From contig OY760427.1 in assembly GCA_963663495.1 (NCBI GenBank), positions 5,642,001 to 5,706,000 on the forward strand: 64,000 bases of DNA, given 5' to 3'. Under the pieces are notes generated by a model. The model saw only the letters and a list, made by a program, of their open reading frames with translations. It was not told the DNA's origin and did not search any database. The position numbers and the translations under genes are program-made. This stretch comes from G963663495 sp963663495 (GTDB lineage: Bacteria > Bacteroidota > Rhodothermia > Rhodothermales > Bin80). Positions 16,992 to 26,387 of the stretch are shown piece after piece; position 1 is the stretch's first letter, and every line of letters starts with the position of its first letter.

Positions 16992-18815
16992 CTATACCCT
17001 GTCGGGCTTTGCTACGGGTTCAAAGTTGTCCCAATAGGCGTCCGAAAGATGCAGCTGCCTGGCACCAACACTAACTTTGAGGCGCTCCCACAATGCCGCA
17101 CGTTTTGCCCATTCAGAGACGTTTTGAACGGCCCGGTCATCGCTGTGCAATGCGTTAAACGCATGTCTTGCCAGTTCTGCGAGTCCATCCAATAGCGATT
17201 CTGAAACGGCCTGACAGTCCCATACTTGACCGTACCTCAGGGCCATGGAGCGATTCTTCGCCAAGTGGCTGGCCAATGCTATGGTGTACGCAACAACATT
17301 AGCCCGATACCCTCCCTCGTACCACTCCTGCGCAGAAACCAGCTTCTCGGTTGCCTTGAAAACAAGTAGCCTCGCTATGGCTCGCTTGTAGTAGGCGGCA
17401 TCAAACGACTTATCATCATGTTTCCACTCTTTGTCAACTCTATCAATGAATTGAACGAAATTCTTTTGGGCACCTAAGTTCACCCACTTAGGTTCCGCAT
17501 CCCACATGTTTTCGACTCTGCCGAGGTCCGTTTTAGTGAACTTTTGGGCTCTTGGATATTGTGCCCTGAACTCAGCGGAGGTCTTCGCAGCCGTTGCCTT
17601 CATAAGGTCGCTCTGGTACTGGCCTCTGAGCCGTTCATAGTACCACTTCGTCTTGTGCGGCGATCCACCGGCTGCGGGAGCCCAGACTATTCGTGAGAGC
17701 TTCTCCATGTGCTGATGGAATGGGTGATTCGACTGGAGGTCAGCCGCGTTTACTTTGTTCTGCGTGTTAGCGTATTGCGAAATCTTCGCCGATATTTCTT
17801 CATCATCGTCTCCAATTACCGTCAGCTTCATCTGCACGAATACTTGGCTGAGGTCAGGATTATTATTTTGGATGGAGGCCTGGTACAGGGAGACCGTTGT
17901 TTGTCCACCATTTACAATCTGAAAATCCGTTATTCTGGTTATTTGGGTTCCAAAGGAACTAGACTCCGTGATTACTTTCTTGGCGGTGGCGGTAATCCCG
18001 TTGTTGTAGGCGAAAAAATGCTGCCCGTTCTCCAGGATCGTCCGCCGGATCCCTTTGTTTACGATACCGCGAGCTTGCAGGAAGCAGCGGACATTCTGCT
18101 CCAATAATTTTTGGTCGTATTCGCGGTATAGCGTGGCTAGAATATCGCCGCTGACCACAGCGAGGTATGCCGGAAACGCATTGGTGCCAAGATTAGGTTG
18201 AAGGCAATGGAGTCCTTTTCGGAACATTTCCATTAGATCAATTTCCAAGGGCTCTCGCCCTGACTTGGAAATGGTTCTTCTGTATAGCCGCGATATATCC
18301 CAAACGCTTTCAATCGCATGAACACCCTGTAAATTGTAACTCTTTGCCCTCTTCTGACGTGGACCGAGTTGTCGCTCAGATGCGAAGAACAAACGGGCGC
18401 GCTTGATTGCGTCGCGGTGGTCATAGAGTCCGCGTGCAAGGCGATAGCCGGGGGTTGTTTCGTCCAACTGTCTGTGCAGCCCTCCCTCGCGGCCGGCTTG
18501 CACGACACGCCGCAGGCTCTTGAATGCTCGCGAAGATGAACTTTCGGACAGCAGTTCCAGGCGCGGCCTGCTCCGACAGTCTGCATAGAATAGATCCACC
18601 GTACCGTTTATCAGGTCTATGTGGTACGCGTCGGCGCGTATTCTATTTTTCACATTAAGGCTGCACAGCTCATAGTCATGCGCCTCGCCGGCAGCCTGCA
18701 TTTCCTCAATTACGGTACCGAGGAACATGTTTCGGTGAAAGCCAGATCTGCTCGCGTACTTCGTCTCAAGTTGGTTACGGAAATCCTCGTAGAATTCCTC
18801 AATTGTAAAGGTCAT
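16992..18815 (-). CDS. AIPR family protein (last gene of Mza-like defence operon)
   Basis: About 607 residues from the ATG at 18813-18815 (MTFTIEEFYEDF), which overlaps the stop of the preceding gene as TGATG; the longer frame is less likely. The abortive infection phage resistance (AIPR) domain is seen in LEQNVRCFLQARGIVNKGIR, HFFAYNNGITATA and FQIVNGGQTTVSLYQA, followed by the conserved ISQYANTQNKVNAADLQSN. AIPR proteins occur at the end of operons with MORC/MutL-type ATPases and Z1 proteins; their biochemical activity is unsettled, and nucleic acid binding or nuclease function has been proposed. The gene is intact and co-transcribed with the five genes upstream. It is followed by a TnpB relic, so this is probably the island edge. 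Confidence 0.9.
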   Translation of the reverse strand: MTFTIEEFYEDFRNQLETKYASRSGFHRNMFLGTVIEEMQAAGEAHDYELCSLNVKNRIRADAYHIDLINGTVDLFYADCRSRPRLELLSESSSSRAFKSLRRVVQAGREGGLHRQLDETTPGYRLARGLYDHRDAIKRARLFFASERQLGPRQKRAKSYNLQGVHAIESVWDISRLYRRTISKSGREPLEIDLMEMFRKGLHCLQPNLGTNAFPAYLAVVSGDILATLYREYDQKLLEQNVRCFLQARGIVNKGIRRTILENGQHFFAYNNGITATAKKVITESSSFGTQITRITDFQIVNGGQTTVSLYQASIQNNNPDLSQVFVQMKLTVIGDDDEEISAKISQYANTQNKVNAADLQSNHPFHQHMEKLSRIVWAPAAGGSPHKTKWYYERLRGQYQSDLMKATAAKTSAEFRAQYPRAQKFTKTDLGRVENMWDAEPKWVNLGAQKNFVQFIDRVDKEWKHDDKSFDAAYYKRAIARLLVFKATEKLVSAQEWYEGGYRANVVAYTIALASHLAKNRSMALRYGQVWDCQAVSESLLDGLAELARHAFNALHSDDRAVQNVSEWAKRAALWERLKVSVGARQLHLSDAYWDNFEPVAKPDRV

Positions 18816-19780
18816 CAGCAGTTGTTGAAGATGGTATCGGGAGTGCACTCATAAGGTTTGAGCCTATCAAGGGAGAGTTGGTAACGGACTCTATGTATTC
18901 CGTCCGGGAGCTGGCTTCGTTGAATGCGCGGGAAGCCTCCTTCGACTCGGAAGAAGCGTACGCGGTCAATCTTTAAGCAAGGCGTGTCATACTTGTGAGC
19001 GCCGCCCACATAGCTAACCTTTTCCAGCGTTCCAAGAAAGTCCTGAAGAACGAGGCTATCCTGCAGGTCAGTCTCCATCGCTTGAACAAACTCGTCCAGC
19101 GATTCCTCGCCAGGTTTGCCGGTATTCTGGTGCAGCACATAGACGCCCAGAAACATGCGATCCGTAGTTGGATCAAGCTGTGCTTCCGACGCTATATTGA
19201 GTTCGTTTGGTGTTGCGGCCGACGCGGCTTTTACCTCAACCGCAGTATCACAATAAATGAAGTCCTGGTCGCAGCCGTCCGGCCCTTTCCACGATTCTAT
19301 GGCTTCATGGCGCGACAAATGCGATTGGTACAGACGACGTAGAAACTGCAATTCGGCAAATAGCCCCCTGATTCTGGCATCCGACAATCGATCTTGAGGC
19401 ACTCCTGAGAGGAAGCGCTGCCATCGTTTAAGATGGTTGATTACGGCGGGGAATATCTGCGTCCTATTCGCTGTGAGATTGAGCAAGCGAACCAGTTCTT
19501 CACACAGCGCATGAAACAGGTCACGGTCACGTTCAATCACCAGAGTAAGAATAAGGACTTGCGACCCCTTCCAAGTTCGCAGGTCAATGTCTAAGCCTTT
19601 GACGCGGGGATTTGCGTTTCGGAACGCGCTTATATGATCACCCTCAAGAACGATGATGAACAGGCAGCGACCTTTGCTGTCCTTCGCCCAGAATGTGCTA
19701 ACCGGGCAGGGCTTCATCACCAAACGGAAAGTGAAGTCCTGGTTTGGTGTGGCCATGGCGCTCCAAGGGTCCTTAGGCAT
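18815..19780 (-). CDS. PD-(D/E)XK motif protein (DUF4420), Mza-like operon
   Basis: 321 residues from the ATG at 19778-19780 (MPKDPWSAM), which overlaps the Z1 stop codon in a TGATG; the upstream in-frame ATGs lie within the Z1 gene. The nuclease-like core is visible: Glu in GLFAELQFLRRLY, Asp in CDQDFIYCDT, and the E-x-K of AVEVKAASA. DUF4420 proteins recur next to Z1 and AIPR genes. Role inferred as a nuclease or nuclease-like subunit of the same defence complex. The gene is intact, with no signal peptide. Confidence 0.88.
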   Translation of the reverse strand: MPKDPWSAMATPNQDFTFRLVMKPCPVSTFWAKDSKGRCLFIIVLEGDHISAFRNANPRVKGLDIDLRTWKGSQVLILTLVIERDRDLFHALCEELVRLLNLTANRTQIFPAVINHLKRWQRFLSGVPQDRLSDARIRGLFAELQFLRRLYQSHLSRHEAIESWKGPDGCDQDFIYCDTAVEVKAASAATPNELNIASEAQLDPTTDRMFLGVYVLHQNTGKPGEESLDEFVQAMETDLQDSLVLQDFLGTLEKVSYVGGAHKYDTPCLKIDRVRFFRVEGGFPRIQRSQLPDGIHRVRYQLSLDRLKPYECTPDTIFNNC

Positions 19781-22398
19781 CACTCCTCTACCTGTTCCGC
19801 TTCGTATTCCGGTAGCCATGTTGTTGCCTCGGGCTCACGTATCCACACCGGATTCACCACAGCTTCAATCGCTGGCACGGATGAGTTGCTGGGGAAGCTG
19901 ACCCCAAGGGTGGGAATCCGTTGTTGTTCAAGCGCCTTTTTGCCACTGATCACATGCACCATCAGGAGAGGGATGCCCCTAGCCTCTCGGTAATCCTTAT
20001 CTATAGGCTCACGGCGGTTGCCTCTCTGCGCCTTGCGGTATGCGTCGTTGCATTGCTCCTCTGACAGCCCCAATTTTTCATCTCCTCTGCTAGCCACTCT
20101 GTATCCCCGAAGCTGCCATTCATCGTTCACGGTCCGTGGATCTGCCCTTTTCTGTACGCCGAGTGTAAGCGGGTTGCGAATACCCCCGCGACCTTTGGGC
20201 GAAATCAGCAGTACGTCGCACGCAACGCGCCGCACTTCCCACCGCCGCATATACCGGATCACAGCGGCTTTCCTGGCGTCTTGGGTCGAAGGCACACAAA
20301 AATGTTTCAGGAACGTGATTACACGAGTTGCGGGGATATTCTTTGCAATCCAGCCCTTGCTGATTTCGGATGTGATTACTTGAGACCAAGTCTGCCGGAT
20401 GAGTTCCTCGTTGGCTCGGTTTAGAGCTGTGTCCAGCGGAAGAACAGGGAATTCGGCAATCCTGCCACCAAAATCTATGCTCACCTTCTCGCCCCGGAGC
20501 ATTTTGTTGCGAGCGGTAACGGATAACTGTTCCGGGTGATTGCGGACCCACAAACCGAATTCTGAAGGTGTGCACGATTTTGCCGCCATGTGGTCCACTT
20601 GGGCATGAACTTCCTGGGTAGCGCGTGAAACGAATGTGTACCAGGAAATAGCTTCATCCGTAAGGTGGATGCGGCAGAGGTCCTGGTAACCGGGTCGATA
20701 TCCAAACCATCGACCCATTTGCATGAGGGTGTCGTACATGCGCGTGTTGCGATAGAGGTAGCTGATACATAGTCCTTCGATCGTTAGCCCGCGAGAGAGG
20801 CTTAGTCCGCCCACCACAATAATGGTGCGGCAGCTGCCTTCCCGCTCATGATCCTCATAGCTTAGGCTGTCAGCAGAGGTTGCATTTATCAGGAGCACGG
20901 CTACATTTTGTCCGGCAGCTTGCAGATGATTGCGAATATCCTTCCAGTCTTGATCGCAGTTCTTGTAGCTGCGTTCAAACGAGGCCTTGAGAGCTTTGAT
21001 AGCGTCGTGACGTTCGGCCATCCGGGCAGGCAAACGGTAGTGCAGTTGCATGGCATTCCGGAGGTCTTGGACATAGCTCTTAACCATGCGGTGGATCTGC
21101 TCTTGTACGGCAACAAATCGGGAGACATTTATGAGCATTGAGCAATGCTCGTTTGTCTGATTCCGCAGAATTCTTATGGCGCGCGCGAGTATGAACTGGT
21201 GAATAGCTTCCAGGAGGCTGGCAGGAAGACGGGGCACCTTGTGTTCTTTCTTGTGCTTGAGAGGAATCACATCCTCGCAGTCATTGATGGATAGCACATA
21301 TTCGCTTGAGCGATCTCTATCCGGGAAAATTTTGGTAGGGCCCCAGTACGTATTCGGGGCTTTAAGGCAATGGATGAAGTCGCTGGGAAACAAGTTGCTC
21401 TTCAGTTCCGGGTGGAAGTTGACAGGATCAATGAAGATGTTTGCAAAGGGGGTTGCCGTGAATCCTACGTAGGCAGCTTTGGGAAACAGGCTTAGAATGC
21501 GGCGAATGAGTTCGTTGGTACGCGTGGGGTCCTGATCCAAGCCTCTGGTGTTGATGGAGGAATGATCTGCTTCATCATCAATCATCAGCATCGGTGCATT
21601 CCTGATCCTATTGGCTTGGTCCGCATTCATGGCCTGAAGCCAATCGTGCACATTTCGTAATGTGGTAACGTTCTTCTTTATGACGAGCAGGACAGGTTTG
21701 GTCAGGTCAGTTAGTCTAAAATTGCTGATGTGCTTGGTTGACGAGGAAAAGTCGCAGTCAACAGTAGTGAGGGTGACAGGATGTGGAAAATCCTGTTCAA
21801 GCCCGACACCTATACTCTTGCGAGACCGCGTGGAGCGTCCAGCAAATGTTGCTTCAAGGCGCTGCTGTGTCTGACTGCGGAGTGCGTTGTGGATACCGGC
21901 GATCACAATCAGAACCTTGTACCCGGCATCGGCTGCACTGCACAGGAGGCTAGTGTAGTTGGCAGTCTTTCCCGATTGCACTTGGCCGATCACCAATCCA
22001 TACTTTTTGAACTTCTTTCCTTGCCGTGGATCATGTAGAAGACCTAGGAGCGCATGCCCGGAATTGCTGATGGAGGCCACTGCGGATGCCTCCCAGCCGG
22101 TCCCTAACAGGTATTTACGGTAGGCTTCGGCGTATTTCCACTTGATGTCAGGCCGGTTTGAGATCCAGTCAGCCCCGGCCGCCGTGCCTCGCCTGACAAT
22201 TGACCCCCCGAGCACCTCCCTCGTATCTATGTATTTCCACACAAAGTCCACTGTATCACTGATCGGCCCGTTATAATTGAAGACAGCGGCCAGTTGGCCA
22301 GCCTTCTCTTTCACAACGTCTATAGACGGAGCCTTCTCGTAGGTGAGCACGCGAATCAAAGTGGCTCTGAGATCCAGTTCCTTAGGAGAAGGCATCAT
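19780..22398 (-). CDS. Z1 domain protein (helicase-like ATPase)
   Basis: 872 residues. It has a P-loop, GLVIGQVQSGKTANYTSLL (about 143), a Walker B/DEAD-like motif PMLMIDDEADHSSINTRG, a motif III-like YVGFTATPFANIF, and a motif VI-like MQMGRWFGYRPGYQDLCRI, so it is built like a superfamily 2 helicase. The C-terminal half carries the Z1 domain, including GGLSLSRGLTIEGLCISYLYRN. Z1 proteins are partners of GHKL ATPases in restriction-linked operons and may translocate on or remodel DNA. The start could be the first or second of two adjacent ATGs (22398 or 22395); the second gives the same TGATG coupling as the next two genes. Confidence 0.92.
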   Translation of the reverse strand: MMPSPKELDLRATLIRVLTYEKAPSIDVVKEKAGQLAAVFNYNGPISDTVDFVWKYIDTREVLGGSIVRRGTAAGADWISNRPDIKWKYAEAYRKYLLGTGWEASAVASISNSGHALLGLLHDPRQGKKFKKYGLVIGQVQSGKTANYTSLLCSAADAGYKVLIVIAGIHNALRSQTQQRLEATFAGRSTRSRKSIGVGLEQDFPHPVTLTTVDCDFSSSTKHISNFRLTDLTKPVLLVIKKNVTTLRNVHDWLQAMNADQANRIRNAPMLMIDDEADHSSINTRGLDQDPTRTNELIRRILSLFPKAAYVGFTATPFANIFIDPVNFHPELKSNLFPSDFIHCLKAPNTYWGPTKIFPDRDRSSEYVLSINDCEDVIPLKHKKEHKVPRLPASLLEAIHQFILARAIRILRNQTNEHCSMLINVSRFVAVQEQIHRMVKSYVQDLRNAMQLHYRLPARMAERHDAIKALKASFERSYKNCDQDWKDIRNHLQAAGQNVAVLLINATSADSLSYEDHEREGSCRTIIVVGGLSLSRGLTIEGLCISYLYRNTRMYDTLMQMGRWFGYRPGYQDLCRIHLTDEAISWYTFVSRATQEVHAQVDHMAAKSCTPSEFGLWVRNHPEQLSVTARNKMLRGEKVSIDFGGRIAEFPVLPLDTALNRANEELIRQTWSQVITSEISKGWIAKNIPATRVITFLKHFCVPSTQDARKAAVIRYMRRWEVRRVACDVLLISPKGRGGIRNPLTLGVQKRADPRTVNDEWQLRGYRVASRGDEKLGLSEEQCNDAYRKAQRGNRREPIDKDYREARGIPLLMVHVISGKKALEQQRIPTLGVSFPSNSSVPAIEAVVNPVWIREPEATTWLPEYEAEQVEE

Positions 22399-23867
22399 GT
22401 CATCTCGTCACTGATGAATTTCTCAATGACCGACGGGGAGAATAGCTGGGTTGTGGTGGCAACGTCCCTGAAAGCTTCCTTACAGTTCTGTTTGTGTTCG
22501 GGCAGAGTTTGCAATACGAGCCTGAGCCGATGCGTTCTGTCCTCTGGGGAAATTGTTTCGGTGTGCGGCTTCTTGCGGAGGTCTGTCCCGTCCACGAAAA
22601 TCATGTCAACGGGAAGTTCATCCACAATAGCCTTGAGTAAGAGCGTAAGCCCAGCCTTGGCGGAATCACTTAGCGTGCCATTGAGCTGCGTGACCAGAGG
22701 GTGATCCGTGCGGATGCTGTACAGAGGGCCGTTCCTCCCCGAAAAGCGTTCCCAAAGCGATTCCTGTTCGCTGGTAACCACGCGCTGCCCCCTGCCTTGT
22801 ATCAGCCGGACGGTGCATTCTGTGATAGGCACGAGGATCTTGTCCAAGGCCGTGCGCACAGCACTGGGTGGTTTGACATGAGATTTCTTGACGTCAATGG
22901 TCCAGTATTTGTCTAGCGCGCTGGTATAGTCAATGCTAACGCGCGCCAGCTTTGTAGACTCGCCTTTAGGAATCAGTCGGAACCATCCACCCCACGCAAT
23001 CAAACGGTCATTGCGGTAGACATACACGCCCTGATTGGAAGCCAAATCTGCGTGGCTCGCATAAAGGGCATGCCCATCGGGTCCAAGATTGCTGTAGTGG
23101 GGAAGGATGTAAGTCTTCAATTCAACCGGATGTGCGCCGACGTACACAGTCTGATCCGGCAACCGCTGTGTAAACGTATGGTCGGTAAAGAATGGGTCAT
23201 AGGCGTCAATAGGGTGCCCGTTCATGGTGATTGACAATGCAGTGTGCCACCTTGCTGCTCCCTTCAGAAACCGGTGGAATACCAATCCGAGGTGACGCTG
23301 CGTATCAATCAGTTGTTGATTGATAGCGGCGGAGTGTTTTCCACGGGTTGGTCCACCGTGCATTCGATCCAAGTTGCGCCAGAGCACCAACGTACCTGGG
23401 GAGGGAATTGTCTGAATTTGTGAAATACGACAAATGTCTTCCTCCTCCAGAACTCGTATCACCCAGTCATCCCGGCGGTTGACCAGGTTAAGGTCCCATT
23501 CCGCAGCGCTTTTGACACCATCCTTGCTGCTGACGACGGTAAGCCGACGGCACTGGGAGAAGGATGCGGTCTTGAGTCCGAGCCCGAACTTACCGAGGTT
23601 CCCGGGGTGAGGTGGTTCCGGGCCAACGGCGCTGCCATGACGCAAGGCGTCAATGATTGCTTTGCCTGACATGCCGTGCCCATTGTCTGTTATGGCCAGG
23701 TATGGTTCCGGGCCATCAGTGACGTAGTGTATTGCCACCTGATCTGCCCCGGCAGAGATGCTATTGTCCACTATGTCGGCGATGGCCGTTTCAAGCGAGT
23801 ATCCGATATCACGGAGCGACTCGGACAGTGCTTTCGCGCTTGGTATCAGCTTGTGCTCAACTGCCAC
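22395..23867 (-). CDS. MORC/MutL-like GHKL ATPase
   Basis: 490 residues. All GHKL ATP-site motifs are visible: N-box ETAIADIVDNSISAGADQV (about 27-45), G1 AITDNGHGMSG, and G2 NLGKFGLGLKTASFSQCRR. The C-terminal portion resembles the S5-like transducer and extension of prokaryotic MORC-type proteins. Such ATPases dimerise on ATP binding and clamp DNA; in R-M and Mza-type operons they are thought to act as the sensing or switching subunit. It overlaps vsr by 11 bp and abuts the Z1 gene, indicating one transcript. Intact. Confidence 0.92.
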   Translation of the reverse strand: MAVEHKLIPSAKALSESLRDIGYSLETAIADIVDNSISAGADQVAIHYVTDGPEPYLAITDNGHGMSGKAIIDALRHGSAVGPEPPHPGNLGKFGLGLKTASFSQCRRLTVVSSKDGVKSAAEWDLNLVNRRDDWVIRVLEEEDICRISQIQTIPSPGTLVLWRNLDRMHGGPTRGKHSAAINQQLIDTQRHLGLVFHRFLKGAARWHTALSITMNGHPIDAYDPFFTDHTFTQRLPDQTVYVGAHPVELKTYILPHYSNLGPDGHALYASHADLASNQGVYVYRNDRLIAWGGWFRLIPKGESTKLARVSIDYTSALDKYWTIDVKKSHVKPPSAVRTALDKILVPITECTVRLIQGRGQRVVTSEQESLWERFSGRNGPLYSIRTDHPLVTQLNGTLSDSAKAGLTLLLKAIVDELPVDMIFVDGTDLRKKPHTETISPEDRTHRLRLVLQTLPEHKQNCKEAFRDVATTTQLFSPSVIEKFISDEMT

Positions 23868-24282
23868 GGATCACCCCCAGCTGGCGAGATACCCCCGCAA
23901 CCACGTTATCCAAATCGCGCTTCAGTTGGCATTCCCAGACTATTATGGCTGTCCATCCAAGGGACTCCAGGGCAGCCTGAGTTTTCTTATCTCTTCGAAT
24001 ATTGGCGGCGAACTTAGTCTGCCAAAACGTCGTGTTGGTCTTAGGATCTGCAGCCGCGGGGCACCCGGGGTGCCGATGCCAAAAGCATCCATGTACCATG
24101 ATTACCGCTCGGTATTTGGTAAGGACCAGGTCTGGCTTACCCGGCAGTCTGTGGTCATGGAGGCGAAAACGAAATCCTGCCCTGTGCAGTGCGGACCGCA
24201 GCCGGCGCTCTGGCAGCGTGTCCCGCGACCGTATGCGGGACATGTTCCAGCTTCGTTGTTGTGGCGAAATCCGATCGGTCAC
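23857..24282 (-). CDS. vsr: Very short patch repair (Vsr) endonuclease
   Basis: 141 residues, the normal Vsr length. RSWNMSRIRSRDTLPERRLR is the N-terminal block, GKPDLVLTKYRAVIMVHGCFWH contains the catalytic Asp and the His-rich metal site, and the end (LGWTAIIVWECQLKR) is also conserved. Vsr nicks DNA at T:G mismatches produced when 5-methylcytosine deaminates, so its pairing with the cytosine-5 methyltransferase immediately upstream (4-bp ATGA overlap) is expected. In MORC-type R-M operons Vsr-like proteins have alternatively been proposed to be the restriction nuclease; sequence alone cannot separate these. Confidence 0.95.
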   Translation of the reverse strand: MTDRISPQQRSWNMSRIRSRDTLPERRLRSALHRAGFRFRLHDHRLPGKPDLVLTKYRAVIMVHGCFWHRHPGCPAAADPKTNTTFWQTKFAANIRRDKKTQAALESLGWTAIIVWECQLKRDLDNVVAGVSRQLGVIRGS

Positions 24283-25841
24283 GTAGTTTCAGACTTAGCC
24301 TTATCCAAGATGTCAGCCACCAACTCTCCAATTTGCATGGCCAGGTACGGGGGAACAGCATTGCCGATTTGGCGATACTGCTCGGTCCTGGGCCCGTCGA
24401 AGTGGTAGTTGTCCGGAAAGGTTTGCAGGCGCGCCGCTTCGCGCACAGATAAGCTTCTACACTGAACGGGGTCGTAGTGGATGTAGTAATTCCCGTCCTT
24501 CGCGATATGCGCAGTAATCGTGGATGCGACCCGGTTCGACCGCTGAACCTTGAACCGGTCAGGGAACGGGAGTGTAGTTCCACCGATGTTGGAATGTGCA
24601 GGCAGGAGCGCATTTGGAAAATCCTGCAGTTTGGGATTCTTTCCAACGTGCTCCGCATACGTAGCCGCAAAGGCGTACCGCCGCAGGTCCGAGGGCATGT
24701 GCGCGCGGGCCGCATGGCCGGTAATCGTGGATAGGCGAGGGTCGTGCATAAACTGCAGTGTTTCGTGGCCCATGTCCGGTGAATAGGTATCGGCGCGGAA
24801 ACAGGAGTGCGTAGAAGCGGGAGCCCGGCAGCCAATGGTCTGGGCGAGGTTCTGTATTTCATCGGAGCAGGGCGAACCGGAGGTGTCAATATCGGCGAGC
24901 CCTTCAATGGCACGTGTCCAGCCGTTGCGGGTCCGTACGCTTCCGGTAACGCCGCTTCGTATGGGTGGTAGGTGCCCAATGGTTTGTGCCACCGTCGGTG
25001 GGCTGTGCGGTTTCAGAAGTTCCGGTCTTGTCTTGAGATCGCCTCTTACGCCGAGAATGAAAACGCGGTGTCGGGTTTGGGGAACGCCGTACCGCTCTGC
25101 CTTAACCACAAATGATCTTGGATTCGGGTTACCAAACAGGTCCCTTGACTCCCTGGCCAGAGCGTGGAGGGTGTAGTGGCAGACCGGGCTGCCAGAATGC
25201 GCAAGAGCATTGGATGGCTGGCTAAGATCACTTAGGATCTTGGCCATAATTGATTCTCCCCGGTGCGTGGCGGAGAGAAGGCCCTTTACATTCTCCATCA
25301 AGAATACCGGTGGACGGTGATCCGCTATGATCTTCAGGTATTCCCGGTACAGCGTGTGTCTTTCGTCAGCGTCAAATCCCGGCAAATGCTTCATGCGCGA
25401 TCTCCCTGCCACGGAGTATGCCTGGCACGGAGGACCTCCCACGAGAACCCACCAATGCTGTCCTTGCAAGCGCTCCTCTATCAGTTTCTGCACTGCAGCA
25501 TGTGAGGCAGTGCCCAGTGTAATCTGAAGAGCAGACCGTTCGGCTTGGGTGGCCGCCTCGGGATGATTCACTAGGAGGTCGCTCAGCGGTAATTCGTCGC
25601 TGAGGTACTGGTAGTAGGCCTCTGGTGCCCGACCGTACGGGAATGTTCGGTAAAAATGCCTCAGAAAGAGCGTCTTGTGCGCCCAGCGGTCCTTCTCAAT
25701 GGAGACAGCGACAAAAAATCGGGGGGGGGGGGTATTTTCCAGACCCGTGGTGCCAACGGAAGCGAACCCTTCTCCCAAGCCGCCTGGGCCTGCAAAAAGA
25801 TCTACCACGGGGTATGTGGAATCTGCGGAGTTGGGTACCAC
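24279..25841 (-). CDS. dcm: DNA cytosine-5 methyltransferase with C12 tract
   Basis: 520 residues. Motif I VVDLFAGPGGLGEGF (about 12-26), motif IV with the catalytic Cys VGGPPCQAYSVAGRSR, motif VI FLMENVKGLL, motif VIII VPQTRHRVFILGVR and the closing IGNAVPPYLAMQIG are all present, with the target recognition region between VIII and IX. It methylates cytosine C5 in an unknown site and opens the operon. Unusual feature: codons about 30-35 are written with twelve consecutive C (25721-25732 on the plus strand as G), so a one-base slip would shut the gene off within a few codons. The current length keeps the frame open. Downstream genes follow without gaps. Confidence 0.95.
   Translation of the reverse strand: MVPNSADSTYPVVDLFAGPGGLGEGFASVGTTGLENTPPPRFFVAVSIEKDRWAHKTLFLRHFYRTFPYGRAPEAYYQYLSDELPLSDLLVNHPEAATQAERSALQITLGTASHAAVQKLIEERLQGQHWWVLVGGPPCQAYSVAGRSRMKHLPGFDADERHTLYREYLKIIADHRPPVFLMENVKGLLSATHRGESIMAKILSDLSQPSNALAHSGSPVCHYTLHALARESRDLFGNPNPRSFVVKAERYGVPQTRHRVFILGVRGDLKTRPELLKPHSPPTVAQTIGHLPPIRSGVTGSVRTRNGWTRAIEGLADIDTSGSPCSDEIQNLAQTIGCRAPASTHSCFRADTYSPDMGHETLQFMHDPRLSTITGHAARAHMPSDLRRYAFAATYAEHVGKNPKLQDFPNALLPAHSNIGGTTLPFPDRFKVQRSNRVASTITAHIAKDGNYYIHYDPVQCRSLSVREAARLQTFPDNYHFDGPRTEQYRQIGNAVPPYLAMQIGELVADILDKAKSETT
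25721..25732. repeat. Homopolymer G12/C12 tract inside methyltransferase gene
   Basis: Twelve G on the plus strand (C in the coding strand) directly after ACAAAAAATC. Runs of this length inside a coding sequence are rare at random and are the substrate for slipped-strand phase variation; they are also a known place for sequencing error. Confidence 0.85.
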
Positions 25842-26387
25842 TAGTTCTGGAGCGGTCTTAGCGACCCTGCCAGGTTAATGAATTCCTGGTTCCTGGTACA
25901 AATTGTCGGGTGCGACATATGAGGCATTGAAACATGTACTGTTTTAATGCCCAAGTCTTAATGCAGCGCGCATGGGATTGGGACATGGTATGGGACTTGG
26001 AACCTTGGTCCAGGCGAGAATTGCCCAGTATTGGTAGGGCTGCGGCACCAGTACGCTGACGGCCATCCGCCCGTTTCCGAGGGCGATGAAAACGAAGTTG
26101 TCGACCCACCTTATGCTTCAGTATTATGGTCCTCGGTGGCGTCCTGTTGAAATGCGGATGCGGCTACAGGGCATATGGCGCATGTCTGGTGTCACAGTTC
26201 GCGCAGTAAAGGCTGGCATCACCTATGCGCTCACGACTGAGAATCGTCGTTGGACAAGGAATAACCGTAGACAGCGGACTATGCCATATGGAACGCCATC
26301 ACAGCGACGTGATTTAGTCTGTACGCCATCCCGCGTGGGGCTCCATTCGACTGCTACCACTATTTTCCGGGAAACAGACCATTGTAC
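25842..26387. other. Intergenic region between defence operon and catabolic cluster
   Basis: About 545 bp between two divergent transcription units: the methyltransferase (minus) and the LarA-like gene (plus). It should contain both promoters. The open frame across 26086-26391 has no domain I recognise, and its codon pattern and lack of a ribosome site argue against it. No repeat or terminator seen. Confidence 0.4.
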
